In this document: positions 1 to 9,300 of the stretch, piece by piece | Position numbering within the stretch: position 1 is the stretch's first letter | How the letters are laid out: each line of letters begins with the position of its first letter | Origin: Cinclus cinclus | Taxonomy: Eukaryota; Chordata; Aves; Passeriformes; Cinclidae | Length of the DNA stretch: 64,000 nucleotides | Direction of reading: 5' to 3' | Assembly: GCF_963662255.1 (NCBI RefSeq) | Contig: NC_085049.1 | Coordinates: 29,792,142-29,856,141 of the forward strand | Translations under genes and position numbers: made by a program | The notes under the pieces: generated by a model | What the model was told of the DNA's origin: nothing | Database searches by the model: none | What the model saw: only the letters and a program-made list of their open reading frames with translations

Positions 1-66
1 CATTTTCTTTGTGAAATTTACAGTGAGGGAAAGCAAGGTCTGTGTCTGAAGAAAAATCAAGTGTCT

Positions 67-87
67 GATGACACTTCTTGTGTCATC
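67..87. repeat. Perfect 8-bp inverted repeat with 5-base loop
   Basis: GATGACAC at 67-74 and GTGTCATC at 80-87 are exact reverse complements separated by TTCTT. It lies about 70 bases outside the CR1 relic. No gene is attached to it. It could be a chance palindrome or a weak hairpin. Confidence 0.6.
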
Positions 88-159
88 TTCTGCCATACCA
101 TTTCTCAAGTGACCCTCACAAACCCCCAAAAAGCACAGCAGTTGCCACACCAGATGAGC

Positions 160-600
160 CTGGTAGCCCTCCTAATCCAGTCTTCCCACTTCAACAGTTG
201 CTACTCGCTGATACTTCAAAGAAAGGTGCAAGAAACCCCATAGTGGACAATTATAGAATAACCCACCCACAAGGAAAGTTTTTCCCTAATCCCTTGCCAT
301 CAGTTAGGGGTTATATTGTGCTTGAAGCCTGACAGTTTATATCCCTCCTAAAATTTATTTATATCCTGTCTAACGTGACCATGAATGTTCTTGGTATCCA
401 TATAAATGTCTAATCCTTTTCTGAATCCTGCTAATCTCCTGGTCTCAATGAAACCTCGTGGTAACAAATGCCATGTGTTAATTACACATGGTACAAATAT
501 TTCCTTGCACCATTTTAAATTCATTTCCTTCCAATTTCACTGGGTATCCCTTGATCCCGCAATTGGAAAAAGGCAATGAAATTAGAGCTTGTTCATTCTG
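160..600 (-). repeat. Degenerate CR1-class LINE, 3' part, antisense to the gene
   Basis: The stretch reads in the usual reverse-complement order of an ancient amniote CR1 3' region. It starts with a 'gcaagaaacccc' block, then 'ggaaagtttttccctaatcc' and 'gtttatatccctcc'. It continues with 'aatgtctaatccttttctga', a 'gttaattacacatggt' block and 'tatttccttgcaccatttta'. The order and spacing fit the family as I know it, but the copy is heavily mutated and has no open reading frame. Boundaries are approximate. It is a dead relic upstream of the promoter. Confidence 0.72.
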
Positions 601-1600
601 TCTGAGCCACGCTGCTGCTCCTTGATTTGTTTCATCTCTTAACAAGCTGTTCCCATCCTCACCTAGTTTTCCCTGGTCAGGCTGTTAGGCAGTGGGCTGA
701 GACACAGCACAGAGCTTATACCTTCACCTTATTCTCTTTTCATTTTGAAGGGAAAAAGGGAGAGGAAAAGCTGGAGATCTCAAAAGTGCATGCTAGTTGG
801 AGACTCTGAAATCAGACTGCTTTATGTCAGCAGGTGTTAGCAGCAACATGATGGCACTGATTGATGCCACCAGCCTTTCCCTCTCTGATGGTGCCAAGTC
901 AGAGACAGAGCAGGGCATTTTCAATGTGTTTTCCCCTCGGATCTTCAGGCTGCTCCCGAATGGGGATATCCCCCTCCCACTCCAACTCAGGCATTTCACT
1001 GCTTCCTCACATCCACGCTAGTTAAGACCAGGCCATGGGATTAGTCCAGTTCTGAAGGAATTGCCCTCAGCCACAGGATAATTCTGCACGTCTCTGCTCT
1101 GCCATGACTGCGGTTAAACTCCAGTTTCACAGTGGTTTCACTGGAGGTGGGACCCTAAGCTGAGGCAGCTGGGCACAGTGATCCATTGTAACTGTTTCAG
1201 AGCTGGACTGTGGTGGCCACAGAGAGGTTGTCAGGGGATGCAGTGACAGCACGCGAAGTCACAGCTGCTTGGTGTTTCACTGGAACTCTGTCCCATTAAG
1301 GCAGTTCCACAAGCAGGTAATTAAGATCTACTTGTCTTCAATCGATGCATGTTTTCCCCTAATACAATTCAAAACGGGGCAGCGTTGCTCTTCGTTTCCG
1401 AGCCAGGAGCAATGGAGGGTCTGGGAATGTGGGTGACACACAAATGTATCGCAGGGCACAGCAGCGTATCTGGCTCCTCGTGGCAGCCGTATGCGGAGAA
1501 CAAGAAGCCCAGCTTGGGCTCCTCACTCGGAGGCACAAAGCAAGAGCAGAAGCCCTGGGGATTCCCAGGGGTTCACTGCACCAGGAGCCATCTCCGGCCC
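601..1600. other. Upstream flank, no gene recognised
   Basis: About 1 kb of ordinary unique sequence between the CR1 relic and the CpG island. The open frames here are short, overlap on both strands and resemble no protein I know. No tRNA or other RNA gene is visible. Distal promoter elements could lie here, but nothing in the sequence singles one out. Confidence 0.6.
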
Positions 1601-1942
1601 CTTGCCGGCAGCAGCCGGTGGCCAGCCAAGGGAGCGACACCGGGACCGGGAGCGCCGGAGCCGCCGCGTGCGGGAGCCCCGCCCCCACAGAGCCCCGCCC
1701 CTGGTGGGCGTGGCCGGGCGGGCGCCGGGGGCCTGTTGTTGTGATGAGCGCCGGCCCCGCCCCCTCCTCGTGCACGGCCGCGCAACGCCCCGCCCACCCC
1801 GCCCTCACGCCTTTTGTCACCTCCCGCGCCCCGCCCCGTCGGGCCCGCTCCGCCCCGCCCTCCACCCGATCGCGCCTTCCCATTAGTGCTCCCGCCCCGG
1901 GACACGCCCGCCCGCGTGCGGAGCCACGCCCCGAGAGGCCCA

Positions 1943-1970
1943 CCCCCCCCCCCCCCCCCACACACACACG
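1943..1970. repeat. C17 homopolymer followed by (CA)n
   Basis: An uninterrupted run of 17 C at 1943-1959 is followed by a short ACACACACAC tract. It lies in the promoter about 390 bases before the start codon. The run is C-rich on this strand and could form unusual structure. Its length may be variable or misassembled. Confidence 0.9.
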
Positions 1971-2115
1971 CCCCCCACCCCCCCCGCGCCCATCTGTTCC
2001 CGGCGGCGCGGCCGTTCGTGTGCGGGGCGCGGGCGGCGGCGGGGAGGTGGAGGATGAGGGCGGCGAGGGTGATGAGGATGGGCCCGAGCAGCGGCGGCCG
2101 GCCGCGGTAGGGGGG

Positions 2116-2142
2116 GCAGCAGCAGCGGCGGCAGCAGCAGCG
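2116..2142. repeat. CAG/CGG trinucleotide repeat in the 5' leader or proximal promoter
   Basis: Nine successive triplets of CAG and CGG type lie about 200 bases upstream of the start codon. Whether they are transcribed depends on the unmapped start site. A second (GGC)5 run lies at 2263-2277, and a third is inside the coding exon at 2372-2389. Confidence 0.8.
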
Positions 2143-2344
2143 CCCCCGCCGGCCCTGAGCCTCCCCGTGCGCGGGCGGCAGCGAGGGGGCAGAGCGGGGC
2201 CGCCGGGGGGCGGCCGCTGAGCGGCGTGGCGCCGGGGGGCGGGCGGGGCCGCAGCGCCGAGTGGCGGCGGCGGCGGCACACGCAGCCGCCCGCGGAGTGA
2301 GGGAGGCAGCGACCGAGCGGGCGGGCGGACGGCGGCCGCGGGAG

Positions 2345-2530
2345 ATGTGCCCGGAGGAGGACGGCGGCTGCGGCGGCGGCGGCGGCGGCAGCGTAGCCGG
2401 TACCGGTGGCCCCGAAGCGGCGGCTGCGGTGGCGCTGGACGAGCTCCGCTCCTGGTGGGAAGTCCCGGCCATCGCACACTTTTGCTCGCTCTTCCGCACC
2501 GCCTTCCGTTTGCCCGACTTCGAGATCGAG
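2345..2530 (+). CDS. CECR2: CECR2 coding exon 1 (N-terminus of chromatin remodelling subunit CECR2)
   Basis: This exon encodes the first 62 residues of CECR2, a nuclear bromodomain protein. In mammals it partners the ISWI ATPase SMARCA1/SNF2L in the CERF complex and is needed for neural tube closure. The protein starts MCPEED and then has a Gly run (residues 10-15) and an Ala-rich patch (25-30). The family signature follows: LRSWWEVPAIAHFCSLFR at 34-51, then TAFRLPDFEIE at 52-62. This is the start of the DDT-like fold thought to contact ISWI. The ATG at 2345 was chosen because MCPEE is the family start. It has G at -3 and T at +4, a middling context. The frame stays open upstream but without an ATG nearby. 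The exon ends GAG at 2528-2530 before a GTGAGA donor, phase 0. The low-complexity insert before residue 34 appears longer than in mammals. Confidence 0.95.
2372..2389 (+). repeat. (GGC)6 coding for a Gly run in CECR2 exon 1
   Basis: Six GGC codons give residues G10-G15. The repeat is pure, so it can expand or contract by slippage, and it accounts for part of the extra length of this N-terminus. Confidence 0.9.
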
Positions 2531-2536
2531 GTGAGA
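2531..2536 (+). other. CECR2: Splice donor of intron 1
   Basis: GAG|GTGAGA is a good match to the U1 consensus. Using it joins the exon 1 Glu codon to the GAA codon that opens exon 2, giving the family sequence FEIE-ELEAAL without interruption. Confidence 0.92.
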
Positions 2537-2920
2537 ACCCTGCGGACGCCGCGCCCCGTCCCGCCGGACAGCCCGCGGGCTGTGTCCGCGCCCCCGCTCC
2601 CGCTGCTCCCGCGCTGCCCGGGGGATCCCGCACGCCTCTCCCGCTGCCCCGCGATGTGCCGGGGGGCACCTCTCGGCCCCCGGCGAACAGCTAGATTCCG
2701 ACGTGATGCAGCGCGAGGCGTTCGCTCCGCTTGCGGCGGACCCGGCAACTTCCCCGTCCCTCGCGGGCGCGCTCGCAAACTTTCGGCGCTCCCGTCCCGG
2801 GCGGCGGCGGAGCAGCAGCAGGAGCCCCCCGGCTCCGGGGCTGGCGGGGGTGCACGGCGGGGGCGGCCGCGGGTGGAGCGGGGCCGGGCCGCATTGTTCC
2901 GCCGGGCCGGTGTCCGCACA

Positions 2921-2986
2921 CAAAGGTGGCGGAGGACGGACGCGGCACGAAGCCCGCGGTGGGTCCCCCGTGCCCAAAATGGTGGC
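2921..2986 (+). promoter_or_regulatory. Pair of YY1-like sites in the CpG island, early intron 1
   Basis: AAAATGGTGGC at 2976-2986 differs by one base from the YY1 consensus AANATGGCGGC. A weaker relative, CAAAGGTGGCGG, lies at 2921-2932. YY1 sites commonly sit just downstream of CpG-island start sites in this orientation. Binding is inferred from motif similarity only. Confidence 0.45.
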
Positions 2987-3352
2987 GGCGAGAGGCGGGC
3001 CCGGCCCGGTAACCCCCCACCTTTCCCGGGGGTACCAGCGGCTGCTGCTGGGGGGTTTCCCCAGCCCGCTCAGCTGTGCTCGGGTCGGCTCCTTTTGTTG
3101 CGGGTGGGGGTCCCCACCTGGCCGGTGCCGCCGCGGGGTGCGGGGCGCGGAGGGTCCTGCCGAGCCTTTCTCCCGCATCCCGGCGAGGCTGGAGGGCTCC
3201 TCGGGGCACCGTGGCTCTCATTGTGCGGCTCAGCGGAGCCTCCGCCGGGGAATCGACGGTGCCTTCACCACCGCCCCTGTCCCCCGCGAAGGGAACGCTC
3301 TTGGCTTTCGTACCTTCTTGCCTGTTTTCCGATCTAACTTTCTTGTGTGGCA

Positions 3353-3393
3353 TGTTTGTTTGTTTGTTTTTTGTTGTTGTTGTTGTTTTTTTT
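3353..3393. repeat. TTTG/TTG simple repeat
   Basis: TTTG units pass into five TTG units and then a T run. This is ordinary slippage sequence just past the CpG island. Confidence 0.9.
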
Positions 3394-3559
3394 ACTTAAT
3401 TCTTATTTTTATGTGTGCCGCTAATGTCCCGTAAATATTTTCTGCGCCGGCTACAAATGTTACAAACAAAGTGTGTCGTGGTAGGAAATCTTTTGTGCTT
3501 GCTGTGAAAAGCTATTCTTGCCAGCGCGTTGGCAATAAACCGGGTGAATAACGTGGTGG

Positions 3560-3960
3560 CGTGTGTTTTTTAAAGACAGTAATTGCCCCGTGAATGCGAA
3601 TTCCAAAGATGTTTAAAAGTTCAGTGGGATGCGCGAAGCCCTAAAGAGCAAAATTCCTCGAGCAGGATGTGAATTTCTGAAGAGGGGGAATCCCTTATGC
3701 GGTACGAAATCTTGAAAGGGGATGAGATCTCTCAATGATGCAACTTCTTGCGAAAGAGAACTCCCCTCCCCCTCCTATTGATGCCAAACCATTAAAGGGG
3801 GAGGCTCTCCGGGCCCAGCAGCGCAAAGTCTTGAAGGAACCTGAATTTACAATGATAAAAGGGCCAAGGCACTAGCCTTTCACCTTTGGAGGCAATTAGC
3901 ATCTGGCTTGCTTCACAAATGAAGTAAATGTGGGCTCCCCTTTGGTTCCCGGAGCACGCT
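3560..3960. promoter_or_regulatory. Candidate conserved non-coding element
   Basis: No repeat signature is visible. Homeodomain-type cores (CAATTAG near 3893, AGTAATTG near 3580), a GATAA core near 3855 and the CCTTTCACCTTTGG block near 3876-3890 occur close together, about 1 kb after exon 1. Motif density alone is weak evidence, and this is a guess from the texture of the sequence. Confidence 0.25.
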
Positions 3961-6244
3961 TAGGCTGGGGGAGTTAACATCATCACTCGGAACAAATTAA
4001 CTTGCTTTTTTGGGGGGAATGCCCGGGAGGAGGAGGAGGTGGTGGAGTGCGGGCGCATTGGTGCTGCGGGTGCTGCAGAGCAGAAGCAGCACGCAGAAAA
4101 AACATCGCCAAAAAATTCCGTGCACGTGGATGGCCTGCAGCCTTTGGCAGAAATGGGTTTCAAAGCGTGGCGTTTGTCCGTGGGTCGGTGGAAATTACAG
4201 TGAAAATCGGGATGCTGTGAGAGGATGGATGCGGCTGTCAGAACTCTGCTCCTTCAGGCACGTGGAGTAGATCTCCTTCCCCGGCAGAGTGTGAGCAGCC
4301 GAGCACAAGTAGTTTTAAAAGTTGCTGTTCATTGAAGCTCACCATCTTGTTACCTCTTGCCTGGTGTAGTTGTTCCAGTCTCACCGCTGGTTTCGGGGAT
4401 ATCTGGGAACAGATCTTAGCACAAAGAGCTTGCTCAAATAGTTCACAGTTTGAAACCAATGGCCAGTGATGGGACTTTTTTCTAAGAGTACTGCTCTGTG
4501 TGTTTTTGTTTCCTTTTTTTTTAATTATTTTTTTTATTTGTGCTTTATTTAGCTGCCTAAAGATTTCTTCATGATTTTGGACTTAATAATACCAGTGCCC
4601 CTTCTGGCTGGTCTCACTGCTACCTCTGAGGCATGCTTGAGTTTCAGGGGTGTCTGAATAAATTGGAGGTGGCTGTTCTAGAGGTTTGTGGAGATGCCAG
4701 GATTTAAAGCACATGTTAGGGGGAAATAAAACTATAGCTAGCCATAAAAAAATGAATCTATGCTCATGTATGAATTGTATTTTCTTGCTTTAGCTTTGGA
4801 TATTGTGGAGAAGTGTGCTTGTGGCTGAATACCAATGGACTGGGGAATGCCCCTTCCCTCAAAAGTTGCTGCCCCTCATGAGTAACCCAGGGGTGATTGC
4901 CCCAGTCCATGTGGGCACAGAGTAAAATGGGCGCTTTGAGTGAATCTGGGTATGTAGAAGATAAAATGGAGATCTCAGGTTCAGAGGGTTTCAGCTGGAG
5001 GATGTTCATGCTCAAACACCTTGAGCTTCATAGCTAATGTTTGTCTAACTCTGCCCACTATATCTAAGGGACTGGATGCAGCTGTCTCTTCTTGGATATT
5101 CTCTTCTTTCTAAGACATGTGAGCACGTCTGAGTTTAAATTCTGGTTGGTGGCACTTTTTTTGGTGTTTATCTGATACCAGTGTATCTCCGGGGGGAGTT
5201 TGGTGCTAAACTCTTACAATATCGTTAGGAAAGACAGAAGGTTTAAACAACCTTTAATTCTGCTTGAAACAGATATCCCCTGCTTTGACTCTCCCTCCAA
5301 TTTCAGCAAGCAGGTTAGGATTTCGCTGCCACCATCCTTGCAGTCTTCAAGCCTGACCAAACCTGATCTTCCAATTTGTGGTGTTCTGTTGGTAATTTTT
5401 AAAAAGCTCTAGGTATTTTTTGTTTTTCTTTCCCCACCCTCTTCCTCCCCTGATATTTTTTTTCTTCTGGTGGGTCTGTCCATAGCTAGCTGGAAGGCTC
5501 TGTAATGATAGGCCATCTGGACCCATCCCTCCTGTGCTGAGCAGATTTGCTGAGGGTATTTGAGAAGTTGGGAGCCTTTAGTAGTCTAGAGAAACCGAAT
5601 GGAGTTTTTTGTTTTGTTTTGTTTTCCTTTTCACTTTTTAAATGCAAACCCTTTTCCCTCTACTTATTGGCCCAAAAGAAAGTGAAGCTTCCAGGCTTCG
5701 AGATGCAGGACTGCCATCAGCATCTGGATGGCAGAAACCTGGGAAGCAAATGTTTTAATTTTTTTTTTCCTGGACCGGTGCATAGCCAGAGACTGCAGGG
5801 GAAGGGGTGTCCAAAAAGAAAGAGGCACATCCATCAGGCTGAACTCTGGGCATTGTTTGGGGAGAGGGTGGGCACAGCTGGCCCTCATGCTGGCTCTGGC
5901 AGATGCAGGCGCCTGGGTTCCTCTTTTTAAATCTCTGTTGCAGCATCACCCGCCAATGGACTCAGGAGGGGTTCAGCTACCGCCAGCAGGTCAAAAGTTC
6001 AGTGGGACAGAAGCGGGTACTTTGGGACGTGTTCAGCTTCATGCCGTGTTTTTGCATGGATCTGAGGATGGCAGAGAGCACTTCTGCCTTCTGGGGTGGG
6101 TTGGCTTTTTTTTTTTTTCCTTCCTCCCGTTTTAAATGGCTGCCTTGTCAGCCATCTGCTGTACAAAACTTTCATGCCTCTTCCAAAGTGGTATTTTGGT
6201 TGTGTTGGCTTGGTTGTCATAGCGTATTTCTTGGTGGTTTGTAA

Positions 6245-6305
6245 AATCACAGAACGGGTAAGGTTGCAATGGATCACACTGGGTCATCTGATCCAACCTC
6301 CCTGC
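6245..6305 (-). repeat. Short CR1 3'-end fragment
   Basis: AATCACAGAACGG, then 'aaggttgcaatgga', then 'gtcatctgatccaacctccc' follow the order of the reverse-complemented avian CR1 3' end. The copy is about 60 bases long and diverged. Five-prime truncation is typical of the family. Confidence 0.82.
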
Positions 6306-9300
6306 ATCACACGAATGTGCATCAGTGAGTTTGTCCTTACCTACTCTAACAGCACTGTGGCAGGAGAAGGTGTGGCTGTGTGGGGTGTGTCTTTTTTTTT
6401 GGTTGTCATTGCTTTGATGGACAGAAAGGATGTTTTCCACAGTCAAGTTAGTGCAAGTGATGATAGGGAGTGATTTATTTCCCTCTTCAAGACTGGAACA
6501 CCTCTTGTACTTGTCAAAGTATCTGCTGGCCATGTGCCCTTCCTCTCTGCAACTGAAATATCCTCCTGGCAGCTATAAGGGTTGTTTGTATCAAAAATAT
6601 TGGGAGAATATTTGACTTTTTCCACCATATTTCAGCACAACTTGAAAACACTGGACAGGAGCCAGTGTGGTGTGGCCACACTCTTTGGCATGTGCTCTCA
6701 GGAGCTGTGGACTCAAACATTTAGGAACTTCTGCCTGGGTAGGTCGAGGGGAGGTGACTTTCCAGAATGTGCTTGAAAATAGTAAAAACATTGTTGTTAA
6801 CTTAGTTTATTTGGAAAAGGGGGAAAAGCCACATTACACAGGGAAAGCATAAATCTTTTCCTGTGGTTTTTAAAAGCACCTTTGGGCAAATTGCCTCTAC
6901 TGTTAACTTCACTACAGCTTTAGGATGCTTTTCCTTGCCTCTTGCCCCTTCCTAGCACTTCAGGCTCTGGCTCTGCCTTTAGGTACATTCCTTCCCACCC
7001 ACAGGCAGGGAGGGCACTGCTGCTCTTGCCTTCCTTTTTCTTTCTCTAGTGTGGTATCTCCATGCTGGTTCTTGAACAGGCTCTTTCTGTCAGGAATATT
7101 ATGTGGCTGTTAGAAACCAGCAGCTGCTACTGCTCCCCCGGGTCCTAAGGAGGAGGAAGAGTGTGGAGAGAGGGAGGAGAGAGCAGAGAACAGGGTTTCT
7201 TCTATCTGTGCAAACCAGATACAGCTTTAAAAGAAAAAAAATGTGTGGAACAGTGTGTTAGAATCTTAATACTTTGAAAATAATTTTTCCTAGTGAGAAC
7301 AGGATGGCCAAATATGCTCTAACCTCCACTGTCCTATCATGTTAAGTCCTTCTGAAAATTCTCTGTGGATCCCCTTCCTCTGCCCTTTGTGTGTGTCTCT
7401 TGTGATCCATGACACCAAAATGGCACAACCTTCCAGTTCTGCCAGTGGCTTGTATGGGGTTAATTACATAGACAGTAGGTTTTGGTACCCAGGTACAGCC
7501 TTCACCCCTCTATAGCTATTTGGGTCGGTGCTGCATTATTATTGTTATTACAGCAGTATATATGACATCTACTGGTGCCTCATCCTGCTCTATGATGGCC
7601 AGGTAGTTTCTGATCAGAAGAATTTAAAATCTAAGTGAAATCAATGCAGCAAGAAGGCACTGCACGCTGATGAAAATGTTGGTGAATTCGTATAGGTCAG
7701 CTATGTTCATCGAGGGTAGTTGTGAGTTTAAATGCCTTTTCGGTAGAATAGTTCAGTCATTAGGATGTCCATCCCTCTTGCCATTTGCCTGTTCACAGTA
7801 GGCAACATTAAAGTGGAAGGGAGTGGGCAGTGACTGAAGCAACAGCGAGCAATAGATCTGCTGACTAAAACTTCCCCCTCATGTGGAGCACTTTGCTTTA
7901 GAGAAACACACATTGTCTGAGGAAAGGTAGAGTGACTGGCAGTGCAGGGACAGGTGCTGTACAGAGAACAGACAGGGTTGGAAAATATTGTGGAATTCAA
8001 ATATACTGAAAAGACAGTGTTGGTCCTGTTGGGTGGATAGACCCATTTATGGACCACTGTGTGAATTTGGGTGATATACTATGGTCACTCTGTGATGGCT
8101 CTGCTTACCCTGGTCAGCATCAGCTTCATCAGAGTAGAGGGTGTGAGCTGGGTGTTGTTTAAAAAACCCAACAAAATCAAGGGCTAATACTGGTTTTATG
8201 GTTCCTTCTACCTGTCCCATCTGCTATTTGATTCAGTTGCTGCAGTACCCCATCCCTCTCCCCATATCTGTTCCAGCACCACTTCTTAGGTTGCTTCTCC
8301 TCGCTTTTGCTCTTAGTTATTCTGTCCATAATAGAATCATTAGCACTACGTGTCAGTGTTGGGCTCTAGAGTTCATTGAGATTAATGGAGGGGGGAGACA
8401 GAGAGATACTTCTCAGAGCTGTTGTTTCAAGTGGTCTGCAAATTGGAAAGCAGTTTCCATTTCAAATGCAAGTCACATCTTTCCCAACTGTAGATCTTAA
8501 ACTTTTACACAAGTGCTCACATTTTATATAATGATACTCTAGTGTAATTGCATAAAAAATACAAAGGAGCAAAAACCAGCAAAAAAGTAATAGGTAGTTC
8601 AGGAGACTGATACATGAGTTAAAACGTTATCTTAAACCTGTGAAAAGAAACAAGTAGTGAACAAGTAGTGACTGCACGAAGCCAAAGGGTGTCTGAACAA
8701 TGGATAAGGAAGGTTATTTTGACAGCAACATTTTGAATGGATCTGAGTTAGGTGATTGGAGGGGGGGGGGTTGGGGAATGACTAGCAGTCGAAGGCAGAA
8801 GGGAAGGAGGAACACGATATGAATTTTAGAGATTTGATGGAGCACATGGAGCCTGATATTACAGATTTTATGTTGTGTTAGTATAGGGAATTCTTCTGCT
8901 GGCACAGCTGACACTGAAAATCATGCCTGGTGTTAGCTGAAGTGTTTGTGTACCCACAAGTTTAACAGTTTAAGCTGAGTTTATTTTAAGACCGATTTAA
9001 AATAATCAGGTGCAAGTCTTTCTCCACTAGAAAAAAAGAAAATGGTTTGTGTAGGAGCTTAAACATGACTTTGCAGTTTGCTTTGTTTAAGAAGAACCAA
9101 GTACTGCAAACAACCTGTGCCAATTCAATCAACCGATTTAAAACTCCTGCATAGGGCATCTAAATCTGGCCTTAAAAGTTTTTCCTTGTGGAGTTTGCTC
9201 TAACCAAACCAGCTAAAAGTAACACCTTTAAAGTGTTGCAACTTTATATGTGTAGACCTGCTTAACTGTGTTCTTTCTCTCCCAGAGCATAATGCCGGCA

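Larger units (their letters stand above)
1600..3310 (+). promoter_or_regulatory. CECR2: CpG-island promoter of CECR2 (with 5' leader, exon 1 and start of intron 1)
   Basis: Base composition shifts sharply to G+C with dense CpG from about 1600 and returns to normal near 3310, and coding exon 1 sits inside. GC-box (Sp1-type) motifs are frequent, for example CCCCGCCCC at 1755-1763 and GGGCGGGGCC at 2241-2250, the latter about 95 bases before the start codon. I see no convincing TATA box, as expected for a CpG-island promoter with dispersed starts. The transcription start cannot be fixed from sequence alone. YY1-like sites lie downstream in intron 1. Long open frames on both strands here are composition artefacts. 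Confidence 0.85.
3311..6244. other. Intron 1 segment, no gene
   Basis: Composition falls to ordinary intronic levels. A (TTTG)n/(TTG)n stretch lies at 3353-3393 and a (TTTTG)n stretch near 5605-5626. The part at about 3560-3960 looks less random and is listed separately. No coding potential is seen. Confidence 0.6.

Noticed and set aside
1359..3337. Long overlapping open frames on both strands of the CpG island (up to about 448 residues)
   Set aside because: They are Pro/Arg/Ala/Gly-rich frames produced by G+C bias, overlap in many frames, and have no recognisable domain. Only the frame containing MCPEED to FEIE is real, and only to the donor at 2531.
2531..3337. Continuation of the exon 1 frame beyond 2530
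   Set aside because: The family sequence stops exactly at a consensus donor and resumes in exon 2. The read-through residues match nothing.
8331..8345. 'aatagaatcattag' resembling a CR1 terminus
   Set aside because: The neighbouring blocks expected of a CR1 3' end are missing on both sides, so the short match is likely chance.
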